64,000 bases of DNA, taken from contig MOXJ01000005.1 in assembly GCA_002507565.1 (NCBI GenBank), forward strand, positions 1-64,000, given 5' to 3'. Under the pieces are notes generated by a model. It worked only from the letters and a program-made list of their open reading frames with translations. It was not told the origin of the DNA and searched no databases. Below, one piece after another: positions 9,405 through 18,635 of this stretch (within the stretch, counting starts at the first letter, position 1; each line of letters starts with the position of its first letter). Origin of the DNA: Candidatus Reconcilbacillus cellulovorans (GTDB lineage: Bacteria > Bacillota > Bacilli > Paenibacillales > Reconciliibacillaceae). Made by a program: the position numbers and the translations under genes.

Positions 9405-9950
9405 CGAACTGTTGCGGGAAAACACCTCCGGCCGAAGCACCCCCACAAAAGGAAGGTTGCGGTATTTTTCCGCATAATCCAAACCGTAGCCGACGACGAA
9501 TACGTCCGGAATCGTAAACCCTTTGTAGTCGGGCTCCAGTTCGACCGTCCGGCGGGCCGGCTTGTCGAGCAGGGCGACCACCCGCACAGACAGCGCGTTG
9601 CGCCGCTCCAACACGTCGATCAGATAACTGAGCGTCAATCCGCTGTCCACCACGTCTTCCACGATGAGAACGTGCCGTCCGTCGACGGGAAGATCGAGGT
9701 CCTTGAGAATTTTGACCTCGCCGGATGACCGCGTCGATGCACCATAGCTCGAAACGGCCATAAAATCGATCTCGAGAGGAATCGTCAGATGTTTGACCAA
9801 ATCGGCCATGAAAATAAATGCGCCCTTCAGCACGCAGATGACCAACGGATTCAGGCCTTCGTAATCGCGGTTGACGGCTTCCGCCAGCTCGCGGATTTTG
9901 GCCTGAAGCTCATCCGCCGGAATCAACACCTCGCGAATGTCGTCCAGCAA
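9399..9950 (-). CDS. hpt: Hypoxanthine phosphoribosyltransferase
   Basis: Purine salvage enzyme converting hypoxanthine or guanine and PRPP to IMP or GMP. The PRPP-binding loop 'VLIVEDVVDSGLTLSYL' and the family segment 'AVSSYGASTRSSGEVKIL' are present. The TTG at 9950 is preferred: GGGAGGGG lies 5 nt before it, and it gives 183 residues, close to the usual 180. A GTG at 9965 is the alternative. It follows tilS by fewer than 20 nt, the conserved tilS-hpt pair. Confidence 0.95.
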   Translation of the reverse strand: MLDDIREVLIPADELQAKIRELAEAVNRDYEGLNPLVICVLKGAFIFMADLVKHLTIPLEIDFMAVSSYGASTRSSGEVKILKDLDLPVDGRHVLIVEDVVDSGLTLSYLIDVLERRNALSVRVVALLDKPARRTVELEPDYKGFTIPDVFVVGYGLDYAEKYRNLPFVGVLRPEVFSRNSSL

Positions 9951-9968
9951 ATCGGCCCCTCCCACGCC

Positions 9969-11423
9969 TCAATCGCAGTCCTGATCGCAGTACTTCATAT
10001 AGAGTACCCTTTCCGTCGTTTCCGTAACAAGCGCAAGACGCGAACGCCGGACGCCGGGAATCCACAAGATATCGCCGACGCCGTCCGTGACGACGGGCAA
10101 CAGCCGCCTGCGGCAAACGGGAACTTTGTCGTCGACGAACAGATCCTGGACTTTCTTCGTCCCTTCCATGCCGAGCACTTGCATTCGGTCGCCGGGACGC
10201 CAGCTGCGGACGGCGACCGGACAAACAAGAGCGTCGGCGTCGAACGCGGCTTCCCGACGTGCGTCGAGCGACCGTCTCGCCAGCTCCGACGCAGGAATAC
10301 GGTTCCATACCAGCACGGCGCCGAACCAGCGAAGTTCGCCGTCGGCCGAAACGTCGATCGACACGGCGCGCGCCGTCACTTGCAACGGCCCGTCCCGCCC
10401 CCCGCCGGAGACGTCGAGAAAAAGCCGGATTTCATCGTACTGCCTTCGCAGCCGGACGTCCCGGCGGACGGCGAAGTCCGCGTTCGGCGGAGACGGCTTC
10501 ACCACCGCTTCCCGAACGGCTTCGGCATGCGCCCACGTCCAGTCCGTCCACCCTTGAGCCTTCTCTTGTTCCGAAAGATAATTTAATATTAGTTTAATCA
10601 CTCTCCGTTGTAAAGCGAGAGGAAGGCCGCAAAACCAGGCGCGGGAAAACGACGCTTCCCCCGTCTCCATGCGGACGCCCTCCGTTGCGGCACACCGGGC
10701 CGCCTCGTCCAGATAGGCGTCCTCCTCGCGCACGATTCCGGCCAGCCGCGAAATCGCCGCCGATACCGCCGGATTGAGTTCCCGCAGCACCGGCATGACG
10801 TCGAGCCGGATCCGGTTGCGGTCGTACCGGCGCGTCTCGTTGCCGCTGTCCCGGCAAAACAGCAATCCGTGCGCCTCGCAATACTCCAGAATGTCCGCCT
10901 TCGTGACGCCGAGCAGCGGGCGCACGACCTCGACGTCCCCTTCGCGCCGGCGCTCCGGGATGCCGGCCAAACCTGACGGCCCCGCACCGCGGACGAGTCT
11001 GAGCAGCACCGTTTCCGCCTGGTCGTCGGCATGATGCGCCAGCGCGATTTTCGACGCGCCGTGACGGGCGGCGACCTCCCGCAAAAATGCGTAGCGCAGC
11101 CGCCGCGCGGCCGCCTGAACGTTTTCCTTCGTCCGCGCGACGACCGCAGGCACGTCGAGATCCCCCCGTTCGAACGGAACGCCGAGCCGCTCGGCAAACG
11201 CGCGCGCCGCTTCGGCGTCGCGCTCCGCCTCCCCGGCGCGAAGGCCGTGATTGACGTGAGCCGCGACAAGCCGCCAATCCCATCGCGCCGAATACCGGTG
11301 CAGCAAATGCAAAAGGGCGGTCGAATCCGGCCCACCGGAAAAAGCGACGACCAGCCGGTCGCCTCTGGCGAGCAGCCCTGCGCGCACGGCCCGTTCGATC
11401 GCGCGTTCCAGTTCCCGGGACAT
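9969..11423 (-). CDS. tilS: tRNA(Ile)-lysidine synthase
   Basis: A 484-residue enzyme that puts lysine on cytidine 34 of the CAU-anticodon tRNA-Ile, making it read AUA. The N-terminal PP-loop ATP motif is 'VAFSGGPDSTALLHLL' (about residues 28-43); a 'HHADDQAETVLLRLVRGAG' segment follows, then the TilS substrate-binding and C-terminal domains. Essential in most bacteria. GGGGGAGGCGC precedes the ATG. It follows a YabT-like kinase gene as in B. subtilis. Confidence 0.97.
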   Translation of the reverse strand: MSRELERAIERAVRAGLLARGDRLVVAFSGGPDSTALLHLLHRYSARWDWRLVAAHVNHGLRAGEAERDAEAARAFAERLGVPFERGDLDVPAVVARTKENVQAAARRLRYAFLREVAARHGASKIALAHHADDQAETVLLRLVRGAGPSGLAGIPERRREGDVEVVRPLLGVTKADILEYCEAHGLLFCRDSGNETRRYDRNRIRLDVMPVLRELNPAVSAAISRLAGIVREEDAYLDEAARCAATEGVRMETGEASFSRAWFCGLPLALQRRVIKLILNYLSEQEKAQGWTDWTWAHAEAVREAVVKPSPPNADFAVRRDVRLRRQYDEIRLFLDVSGGGRDGPLQVTARAVSIDVSADGELRWFGAVLVWNRIPASELARRSLDARREAAFDADALVCPVAVRSWRPGDRMQVLGMEGTKKVQDLFVDDKVPVCRRRLLPVVTDGVGDILWIPGVRRSRLALVTETTERVLYMKYCDQDCD

Positions 11424-11436
11424 GCGCCTCCCCCGT

Positions 11437-12366
11437 TCATTTCAAAACGTACAAAGCGGCTGCCGCGGCGAACATAGCAGCCGACAGCGCGAACCCTGCG
11501 ACGATCGGCCCGTTGGGCACCCGACCTGCCATGCGCGGCGAAAAGGACCTCCCCACCCGCACGGCCCTGCGCCAATCCGCAGCCAATTCCGAGGTGCTCC
11601 GGTGCGGTCCCGACAACATTTCGCGCAACAGACCGGCGACCGGCCGAAGCGCAGCGGACGCGTCCAATCGTTTCAACAACATTCTAGGATGCCGGTCGGC
11701 GTTTTGCAAACGGACCGCCCCATCCATTTCAAGGCACATCACCGCAAAGGCGAACAGGTCGTAACCGGGGTCCGCCGTCCGGTCGCCCGCCCGCCAAAAT
11801 CCGCGGTCATACCGTTCCGTAAACTCGCGCACGGCTTGCCCGAACGGCGTCGCCCCGCCGAAATCGACCAGCTCCACCTTTCCGTACGGTCCGACCAGCA
11901 CGTGCGCCGGTTTCAGGTCGCCGTAAGCCCAACCCGCGCGATGAATCGCTTCAAGACGTCCGAGCAGGCCGACGGTGACGGTGCCGAACCAGTCCGCCCC
12001 GCGGCGGCGGACAAACCGCACGATGTCTTCGCCTTCGCGGTAGGCCGCCACATAAAAAGAAAAAACGCCGTCCGGCGATCGCCAGTCGTCGGCGTCCAAC
12101 AGACTGTCCGGCGAGACGGCGCCGCGGTCGATCAGCGTATGGACGGCATTGATTTCCGACTGCAGCGACAACGCGTCCCGCCCGAACTTCAGCGCTGCAA
12201 GCCCCTGCGCGGACCGCACGGCGTATACCGCCCCTCCGGCACCTTCGCCGAGCAATCGTTCGACGACGTACCGACGCCCGCCCCATTTTCCCACGATCGT
12301 GCATCCGGGCGCGAGCCTGAAAGCGGAAGGTGTCTCAAACGACGTAATCACGAAGCGATTCGCCAT
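11437..12366 (-). CDS. YabT-like Ser/Thr protein kinase with C-terminal membrane anchor
   Basis: A 309-residue Hanks-type kinase. Visible parts: glycine loop 'LLGEGAGGAVYAV', ATP-binding Lys in 'LAALKFG', helix-C Glu in 'LQSEINAV', catalytic loop 'YGDLKPAHVLV', metal motif 'VDFGG', and one C-terminal transmembrane helix with an end near the membrane. The catalytic-loop Asn of DLKPxN is His here, so metal binding may be altered. YabT of B. subtilis sits at the same place and is a DNA-activated sporulation kinase (family knowledge). The ATG at 12366 has GGAG just upstream; it overlaps the yabS end by 32 nt. Confidence 0.85.
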   Translation of the reverse strand: MANRFVITSFETPSAFRLAPGCTIVGKWGGRRYVVERLLGEGAGGAVYAVRSAQGLAALKFGRDALSLQSEINAVHTLIDRGAVSPDSLLDADDWRSPDGVFSFYVAAYREGEDIVRFVRRRGADWFGTVTVGLLGRLEAIHRAGWAYGDLKPAHVLVGPYGKVELVDFGGATPFGQAVREFTERYDRGFWRAGDRTADPGYDLFAFAVMCLEMDGAVRLQNADRHPRMLLKRLDASAALRPVAGLLREMLSGPHRSTSELAADWRRAVRVGRSFSPRMAGRVPNGPIVAGFALSAAMFAAAAALYVLK

Positions 12367-13042
12367 CCGTCTCCGCGAAAAAGTCAACAACGCGCAAAAT
12401 CGCCGGTCCCGTCGGTGTCATTCCTCTCATTTCCAAACGCTCGAACAACCTTCCTGCGACCGACGGATCGTTCGTCCAGCCGACGTCCAAGGCGGCCCCT
12501 CCGGGAGCGGGATAATGGAAGACGGCGATCTCACCAAGACCGCGGCGCGAACGGAGGCCGAGCGCCAGATCGAAGACCGCTTCGCGCACGGCGGCGAACT
12601 TCGGCTTCATGCTGCCGCTGGCGTCGACGAGCAGGGCGACTCGGAGCGGAACGGCGTCCGCCCACGCTTCGATCCGCGACACCATAACCGCCCGTTCCGA
12701 CGGCGGCAGCAGCGTCAAGTCGCGGACGCCCGCCGGCTCCGGCATACCCTCACGCGCGGCAGAGCGCACGGTTGGATCGATCAACTGCCGAATCACCGTC
12801 TGCCGGGTCACCTGCTGCACCGTCGCGGACAGGACGCGGGGACGGACGATCCGGCAAAGGCCGCCGCCGGCCCGCGCGATTTCCTCCGCCTCGGCGGCCC
12901 CGCGCTCGCCGACCGCGCCGTCGTCGACGACGCCGACGACGTGGACGACGATGCCCTCCGCTCGGGCGTATGCGGCGGCGGCGACGGGGTCCGTCCCGGC
13001 GTTGGACCGACCGTCGGTGATCAGGACGAGCTGGTGGACCAT
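12335..13042 (-). CDS. yabS: YabS-like von Willebrand factor A domain protein
   Basis: A 235-residue soluble protein. The N-terminal half begins with an A-domain-like 'VLITDGRSNAGTDP'; the C-terminal half carries a MIDAS motif 'LLVDASGSMKPK' and ends 'GMTPTGPAILRV', which matches the closing part of VWA folds. The order of elements looks circularly permuted within one A-domain (observation). The yabS-yabT-tilS order matches B. subtilis, where yabS is a spore-phase gene of unknown function. The ATG at 13042 is preferred, with AAGGGGTG 6 nt upstream; a GTG at 13051 overlaps that site. Confidence 0.8.
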   Translation of the reverse strand: MVHQLVLITDGRSNAGTDPVAAAAYARAEGIVVHVVGVVDDGAVGERGAAEAEEIARAGGGLCRIVRPRVLSATVQQVTRQTVIRQLIDPTVRSAAREGMPEPAGVRDLTLLPPSERAVMVSRIEAWADAVPLRVALLVDASGSMKPKFAAVREAVFDLALGLRSRRGLGEIAVFHYPAPGGAALDVGWTNDPSVAGRLFERLEMRGMTPTGPAILRVVDFFAETDGESLRDYVV

Positions 13043-13142
13043 CGGAAACACCCCTTTTCGGAAAAGTTTTCCGTCCGCCCACCAGTATCGACAAAACGTC
13101 CGCCTTCTAAAACCCTCTCTTAAATCCGTTGCGACGCATGCC

Positions 13143-15572
13143 TCAACTGACCGTCTTCGGGCGTTCCATCCGTGCGAATCCCGGCCAGCGGAACGTCGCC
13201 CATTCCGGGCGGTGCGTCCTGATTTTGGCGACGACGACGGTCATGTCGTCGGCGATAACTCCTTGGCGGTGCCGGATCGCTTGTTCCAGCAGGCAATCGG
13301 CGATTTCTTGCGGATCGTCCGTACGGATCTCGCGGATCGCGCGCCGAATCCACGCGTCTCTGCCGACGCCGTCGCCCGAAGCGTCATACAGGCCGTCCGA
13401 CATCATGATGAGCAGATCGCCTGGCTTAAGCCGCATGCCGATCAGATCGACGTCGATATTTTGCAAAATGCCGACCGGCGGATTGTGCGCCGCGACGCGC
13501 AGCACTTCCTCGCCCCGCTTGATGAAGCTGGGGGCGGACCCGATTTTCAGAAACGTCGTTTCCGCGTCGTGCAAGTCGATCAGCGCAAGATCGACCGTTG
13601 CGTACGATTCGTCGGGCGACCGGAGCGCCAGCACGGCGTTGACCGACTGGATCGCCAGCCGCTCGTCGAGACCGACTTGCAGAAGCTGCTGCAAAATCGA
13701 CAGCGCCGCGCTCGACTCCTCCCGCGCGCGCTCGCCGTTGCCCATGCCGTCGCTGATCGCGACCGCAAACTTGCCGTTGTCCAGTTCCGCGACGCTGTAA
13801 CAGTCGCCGGACAACAGTTCGCCGCCCTTCGCTGCGGCGGCGACGCCGGTTTCCACGACGTATTCCCGGGCGGAACCGAATACCGCCGTGAAATAGCCTT
13901 GTCCATCGTCCGACCGGTTTTCACGCCGGACAGCGATCGGTTCGCCTAGAAAGTCCGTCAACATCGGTGCGACGATTTTGCGGCATTCGTCCGAAGCACC
14001 GGTGTCGGTGCGGGTAATTTCGATCTCGATGTTGCCGGGCTCCAGACTGACGATATCGACGTGAACGATGGAAAGCCCCAAGTCCTCCAGCGCCTGGCGA
14101 ATGCGCTCCTCCTGCACGAACATCTCCCATCCTTCCCGAAGCAGCCGTCGCGCCAGATCGTCCATCACCTGCGAGACGCCGGACAGCTGGTCCGCCACCA
14201 GCTGGCGGCCGTCGGCCAGCTGCTTTTTCCAGTACCCGGAAAACCGCTGCCACCGAAGACGTTCAAGCACGACGTCCCATACTTTTTCCGGCCTGACGCA
14301 CGCCTTTCGCCATTCCGGCCGAACCCCGCGTCCGGTCCGCGTCGACGAGGCCGATTCGCGTTCCCCGACCGCTCCGACGACATCGCGGACGAACCGCTCC
14401 GTCTCGGAAAAATGCCGCTCCCAACACCATTCCTTGCGATGGCACGTCCGGCATACCCGTTCGGCGACTTCGTCCAGAAACGGCCCGACGCCGGCATCCC
14501 ACCCTGCGACGGCGCGCCCGGCGACGCCTTGGCGGAAACTACCGGACAACTGCCGAAACAATTCCGCGAACCTCCGCACCCGTTTTGCCGTCATTTCGCG
14601 CGCCCTGCGCACATATTCATGCTGTGAGCGCTGGTATTCGACCGTCCCCGGGACGTAACGGGCCATCATCCGGACGACCGAAGACGGCGTCAGCATAAAC
14701 AGCGCCACTGCAACGGCCGTATCCCAAGCCGACCGGACGGCCGCTTCCCCGTCGCCGGCGTAAAAAGACAAAATCGACGCACCGAGCGCCATGCCGACAG
14801 CCGGCGCCGTCTTGCCGCCTTCCCGCACGAGCCCGGCGAGCAGACCGGCGAAAGCAAGCAAGCTGATCTGGACGACGTCCGCCTCGTCGGCCAGGCTGAG
14901 CACGAGCCCGGTCACGACGCCGGCCGAAGCGCCGAGGCTGGCTCCGCCGACGAACGCAAACAGCAATGTAAAATAGCGGCTCAACACATGCTCGGCGGAA
15001 ACGCCGCCGGCTTCCCACCCGACCGTTCCCGTCATGGATGAGGCGAGAAGCAGCATCAGGCAGACGATCTCCTCGTTGCGCAGCAGCCAACTTTTACGCA
15101 AAACGAAAATCGGCATCGCCTGCAGGAAGATGACGGTCAACACAAAACCGAGCGCCGTCTCGACGCCGACCCAAAGCAACGACAGCCAGCCGAATCCCTC
15201 GTCGATCGTCTCCGCAAACGTGCGCACGGCGAGCACCGCGGACGCAGCCATGACCGGCCCGTAAGCGGGATCGGACCGTTCGTAGCGTTCCATTCCTTTT
15301 TGCAACAGAACGAAGACCGTAAGCTCCGCCCAAACGGCTGCCGCGTGCGCCCACCCTCCTAGCACCGCTCCCGCGGCCGAACAAAGGCTTGTCCACCGGA
15401 ACAAGTCGCGGCGGTGAAAATAAACGGCCGCTGCAAACGCCGCCGCAAACGGCGACAGCTCCGAAAAAATCGCCGCCCTACCGAACAAAAACGCGACGAC
15501 GCATAAAAGAAGCGACCATTTCCTCGCCGAAAGCCGGCGCACAAATGCCCACCGGCCTACGCCGAAACGCAT
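13143..15572 (-). CDS. spoIIE: Stage II sporulation protein E (SpoIIE phosphatase)
   Basis: An 809-residue membrane PP2C-type serine phosphatase. It dephosphorylates SpoIIAA to activate sigma-F in the forespore and takes part in polar septation. About ten hydrophobic helices fill residues 15-320; a central regulatory region with two Cys pairs ('RVCRTCHRKEWCWE') follows; the PPM phosphatase domain is C-terminal with metal-binding 'FAVAISDGMGNGERA' and 'DLLIMMSDGLYDAS'. Length is normal. RBS AAGGCGGG upstream. A Spo0A-type promoter lies in front of it. Confidence 0.97.
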   Translation of the reverse strand: MRFGVGRWAFVRRLSARKWSLLLCVVAFLFGRAAIFSELSPFAAAFAAAVYFHRRDLFRWTSLCSAAGAVLGGWAHAAAVWAELTVFVLLQKGMERYERSDPAYGPVMAASAVLAVRTFAETIDEGFGWLSLLWVGVETALGFVLTVIFLQAMPIFVLRKSWLLRNEEIVCLMLLLASSMTGTVGWEAGGVSAEHVLSRYFTLLFAFVGGASLGASAGVVTGLVLSLADEADVVQISLLAFAGLLAGLVREGGKTAPAVGMALGASILSFYAGDGEAAVRSAWDTAVAVALFMLTPSSVVRMMARYVPGTVEYQRSQHEYVRRAREMTAKRVRRFAELFRQLSGSFRQGVAGRAVAGWDAGVGPFLDEVAERVCRTCHRKEWCWERHFSETERFVRDVVGAVGERESASSTRTGRGVRPEWRKACVRPEKVWDVVLERLRWQRFSGYWKKQLADGRQLVADQLSGVSQVMDDLARRLLREGWEMFVQEERIRQALEDLGLSIVHVDIVSLEPGNIEIEITRTDTGASDECRKIVAPMLTDFLGEPIAVRRENRSDDGQGYFTAVFGSAREYVVETGVAAAAKGGELLSGDCYSVAELDNGKFAVAISDGMGNGERAREESSAALSILQQLLQVGLDERLAIQSVNAVLALRSPDESYATVDLALIDLHDAETTFLKIGSAPSFIKRGEEVLRVAAHNPPVGILQNIDVDLIGMRLKPGDLLIMMSDGLYDASGDGVGRDAWIRRAIREIRTDDPQEIADCLLEQAIRHRQGVIADDMTVVVAKIRTHRPEWATFRWPGFARMERPKTVS

Positions 15573-15606
15573 TCCGACTCACCCGCCTTCCGAAATCAGC
15601 GGCCTT

Positions 15607-15673
15607 ATTATAGGCGGAGAGCGCTCCTTAAATTTGTCGGAATGCGTGGACGGACGGAAGGAATTTCCGACAA
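15607..15673 (-). promoter_or_regulatory. spoIIE: spoIIE promoter with two Spo0A-box-like sites
   Basis: The minus strand has TATAAT (15607-15612) without a normally spaced -35. At 15633-15642 the plus strand reads TTTGTCGGAA and at 15665-15673 the minus strand reads TTGTCGGAA, each one mismatch from the 0A box TTGTCGAA and facing each other. The nearer box sits at the -35 position with about 20-21 nt to the -10. That is the layout of Spo0A-activated sigma-A promoters such as B. subtilis spoIIE and spoIIG (established knowledge). Confidence 0.6.
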
Positions 15674-15689
15674 TCGAAGCTGCGTTTCG

Positions 15690-17906
15690 TCAATTTTGCC
15701 GCAAAAGCAACCAGACTGCGCTCTGAAAATCGCCGAACAGCGCCCTTTCCGGAACGGGCAGCCCCGCGTGCATCAGCTCGTCGCCGCCGAACACCGGCTC
15801 CGCTCGTCCATCTGGGATTTCTCGAACAAGGTAATCGGCAAGCGGATCGAGACCTTTCAGCCGAACTGCAGGACGCGGCGGGTTGGGACGAGCGAGAAAG
15901 CGGAAGTAAAAGACGACGGACTCCGACCGATCCTCCGACACGTACATCCACGCCGCCTCGTTGCCGTCGCCCGAAAACGGGCTGATCAAGCGGTACAAGT
16001 CGCCGAACTGGACGAGGCGCCGGATATCGCGGTAAAACGACGTCTGCCGACGAATCTCCGCGCAAGCTTCGTCCGAAAGCGCGGTCAGGTCGAGCTCGTA
16101 GCCGAGATTGCCGGAACACGCGACGTCCCCCCGCGTCCGAAGCGGCGTCGTCCGGCCGACCTGGTGATTCGGCACGGCCGACACGTGTGCGCCCATCGCG
16201 ATCGCCGGATAGACGAGACTCGTGCCGTACTGAATTTTGACGCGGCAGGCGGCGTCCGTGTTGTCGCTCGTCCACGTCTGCGGCATATAGTAGAGCATGC
16301 CGGGGTCGAATCTTCCGCCGCCGCCTGAGCAACTTTCGAACAACACATGCGGAAACCGCTTCGTCAATTCTTCCAACACCGCGTACAGGCCGAGCATGTA
16401 CCGGTGCGCCGTTTCCCGCTGCCGCTCCGGATCGAGTACGGCCGAACCGATTTCCGTCATATGGCGGTTCATATCCCATTTCACGTAATCGATCGGTGCC
16501 GACGACAAAAGGTCCGACATGGCGCGGACGATGTAGGCCCGCACATCCGCGCGCGACAGATCGAGCACAAGCTGGCTGCGGCCCGTCGAACGGCCGCGGC
16601 CGGGTACATGAATGCACCAATCCGGGTGGCGACGGTACAGGTCGCTGTCTTCGGACACCATTTCCGGCTCGACCCAAATGCCGAAACGCAGGCCGTGCGC
16701 GGCAACCCGACTTGCGAGACCGGACAGACCGTTCGGCAATTTTCGCAGGTTCGGATACCAGTCGCCGAGCGACCGCGAATCGTCGTCGCGATGCCCGAAC
16801 CAACCGTCGTCCAGAACGAACAGTTCGATGCCGAGCCCGACCGCCTTCTCCGCCAACCGGACGAGTTTGTCCTCGTCGAAGTCGAAATACGTCGCTTCCC
16901 AATTATTGATGAGGATCGGCCGCTCCCGGTCGCGCCAGAACCCGCGGCACAGCCGGCTGCGGTACAGCCGGTGATATGTGCGCGACATGCCGCCCAGTCC
17001 CTCGTCCGAATACACCAGCACGGCTTCCGGTGTCTGGAATGATTCGCCCGGCTCAAGCCGCCAAGCAAAATCGAAAGGGTTCAGGCCGATCGACACCCGA
17101 GCGCAGTCGTACGGATCGACTTCCACACCTGCCCAAAAATTGCCGCTGTATACGAGACTGAAACCGTACACTTCGCCGACGTCTTCGTCGGCGTGTTTAC
17201 GCAGCAGGGCGATGAACGGGTTATGCTGGTGGGAGCTGGCGCCTCGGCGGCTTTCGACGGACTGTCCGCCCGGCGCAAGCGGGCGCCTGACGATTTGCCG
17301 CTCGTTTGCCCATGTACCCGATAGATGCAGCCAGTCGAAACCGGCCTCGCGGAAATCGACACTGGCGCTCATCGCTCGAAGCAGCACGAGCGGTTTTTGG
17401 CCCTCGTTGACGAAACGGACGGAGCGCGCGAACGCGTTCAGCCGCGAAAACGCCGTATAATACAAAACGGCCTTCAGGCCGCATACCGGATCTGACAGTT
17501 CGATTTCGAGCGTTTCCGCCTCATCGTCGCACTCCACGTAAGTCGCCGGCAATCCCGGCAATTTCGGCTTACCGGGCGAAATCCGATGGCCGCAATAGCG
17601 AAGGTCGGTAACGGTCGATCCGTCCGCCAGCCGCACCTGGTAGGCAGGCGCGCGGAAATCCGTATGGCCGTAAGCCGGATATTCCTGAGGCAGCGTATCA
17701 AGCGAAAAGTCACGGCCGAACCCCGGCGGATTCGGCGAAAACGGTCGGTCGACCCGTTCGGGCGGTCGGCAAAACGTGGCGCGGCGAATGCGCTTGCCCC
17801 AGTACAAATGCGCCAGAAATCCGCCTTCGACGATCTCCATCACATAACTGGAATCGCGGGCCGTTAGGTGAAAACGCTTACTTTTTTCGTCAAACAAAAT
17901 GGCCAT
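15690..17906 (-). CDS. Alpha-galactosidase, glycoside hydrolase family 36
   Basis: A 738-residue retaining alpha-galactosidase that releases galactose from raffinose-type or galactomannan side chains. No signal peptide, so cytoplasmic. N-terminal beta domain about 1-320, then the (beta/alpha)8 barrel with 'LFVLDDGWFGHRDDD', nucleophile Asp in 'YVKWDMNRHMTE', 'FESCSGGGGRFDPGML' and acid/base Asp in 'WTSDNTDA', then a C-terminal beta domain. Length matches GH36 tetrameric enzymes. It lies 21 nt after divIC in the same direction and just before spoIIE, a sugar gene inside the division and sporulation block, with no transporter or regulator near. RBS: GCGAGG about 10 nt upstream. Confidence 0.95.
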   Translation of the reverse strand: MAILFDEKSKRFHLTARDSSYVMEIVEGGFLAHLYWGKRIRRATFCRPPERVDRPFSPNPPGFGRDFSLDTLPQEYPAYGHTDFRAPAYQVRLADGSTVTDLRYCGHRISPGKPKLPGLPATYVECDDEAETLEIELSDPVCGLKAVLYYTAFSRLNAFARSVRFVNEGQKPLVLLRAMSASVDFREAGFDWLHLSGTWANERQIVRRPLAPGGQSVESRRGASSHQHNPFIALLRKHADEDVGEVYGFSLVYSGNFWAGVEVDPYDCARVSIGLNPFDFAWRLEPGESFQTPEAVLVYSDEGLGGMSRTYHRLYRSRLCRGFWRDRERPILINNWEATYFDFDEDKLVRLAEKAVGLGIELFVLDDGWFGHRDDDSRSLGDWYPNLRKLPNGLSGLASRVAAHGLRFGIWVEPEMVSEDSDLYRRHPDWCIHVPGRGRSTGRSQLVLDLSRADVRAYIVRAMSDLLSSAPIDYVKWDMNRHMTEIGSAVLDPERQRETAHRYMLGLYAVLEELTKRFPHVLFESCSGGGGRFDPGMLYYMPQTWTSDNTDAACRVKIQYGTSLVYPAIAMGAHVSAVPNHQVGRTTPLRTRGDVACSGNLGYELDLTALSDEACAEIRRQTSFYRDIRRLVQFGDLYRLISPFSGDGNEAAWMYVSEDRSESVVFYFRFLARPNPPRPAVRLKGLDPLADYLVREIPDGRAEPVFGGDELMHAGLPVPERALFGDFQSAVWLLLRQN

Positions 17907-17927
17907 GCGATCCGAGCCTCGCTTTCC

Positions 17928-18227
17928 TTACGGTTCCGCTTTGTAATATACCGTTTCTCCCGGCTTCGCGTAATGGTACCGGCTGCGGATCCACTGTTCG
18001 AGATACGCGTCGTCGTTCATGCGGGCGATCTCGAGCCGGTAAGCCTCGTTCTGGCGTTCCGCCTCGCGAAGCCGCTCCTCGAGCCTCTCGAGTTCCGCCG
18101 CCTTCGACTTCCACAGCGCGAAAAGATCGGAGACCGTCCACCCGGCCCAAGCGAAAATCGCCGCCATGAGACCGAAAACGAACCTGCGATGCCATCTTCT
18201 CGAACGAGATCGTTTCGGTTTCGGCAC
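17928..18227 (-). CDS. divIC: Septum formation initiator DivIC (FtsB family)
   Basis: A 99-residue bitopic division protein: basic N-terminus, one membrane helix ('VFGLMAAIFAWAGWTV'), then a heptad coiled coil ('KAAELERLEERLREAERQNE') and the DivIC tail 'YLEQWIRSRYHYAKPGE'. It partners with DivIB and FtsL to activate septal wall synthesis. GAGGTG is 8 nt before a GTG at 18227; the ATG at 18233 is only 2 nt from it, so GTG is preferred. It follows yabQ, as in other sporeformers. Confidence 0.93.
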   Translation of the reverse strand: MPKPKRSRSRRWHRRFVFGLMAAIFAWAGWTVSDLFALWKSKAAELERLEERLREAERQNEAYRLEIARMNDDAYLEQWIRSRYHYAKPGETVYYKAEP

Positions 18228-18239
18228 AGACATCTCACC

Positions 18240-18635
18240 TCAGCCGGTTTTACGCGGTTTGTGAAACCGAGCGATCCGCGCGACCGCCGACATTGCCCGC
18301 AACACGGCCGCTACAGCGCTCAGCGCGGCCGACACAGATCGGCGCACGATTCCCGCAAATAGAGAGAAGTAAAGGCACCAGCCGATCCCGAGAGCCAGCC
18401 ATACGTACACACGGATTTCCCCGCCGTTGACGAAATACAGCGCCGCAAACACCGGCGCGGCGGCGACCGTCCAGAGCGCCGCGTCCAGCATCGCCGTCGC
18501 CGCCCGCGGCGCGCCGAGACGCCGCGCCGCCAATCGACCGATATCGAGCCAGGCGGCCAGCCCCGCGCCGCATCCGATCATGGCCAACATCACGGCGAAT
18601 TGGACGCCGAGCGTCACCGGAACCACTTCCCCCAT
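18240..18635 (-). CDS. yabQ: Spore cortex biosynthesis protein YabQ
   Basis: A 131-residue membrane protein with about four hydrophobic helices and a basic C-terminal tail. It matches YabQ in size, topology and position between yabP and divIC. In B. subtilis YabQ is sigma-E controlled and needed for the spore cortex. It starts inside the end of yabP (22-nt overlap). Confidence 0.85.
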   Translation of the reverse strand: MGEVVPVTLGVQFAVMLAMIGCGAGLAAWLDIGRLAARRLGAPRAATAMLDAALWTVAAAPVFAALYFVNGGEIRVYVWLALGIGWCLYFSLFAGIVRRSVSAALSAVAAVLRAMSAVARIARFHKPRKTG

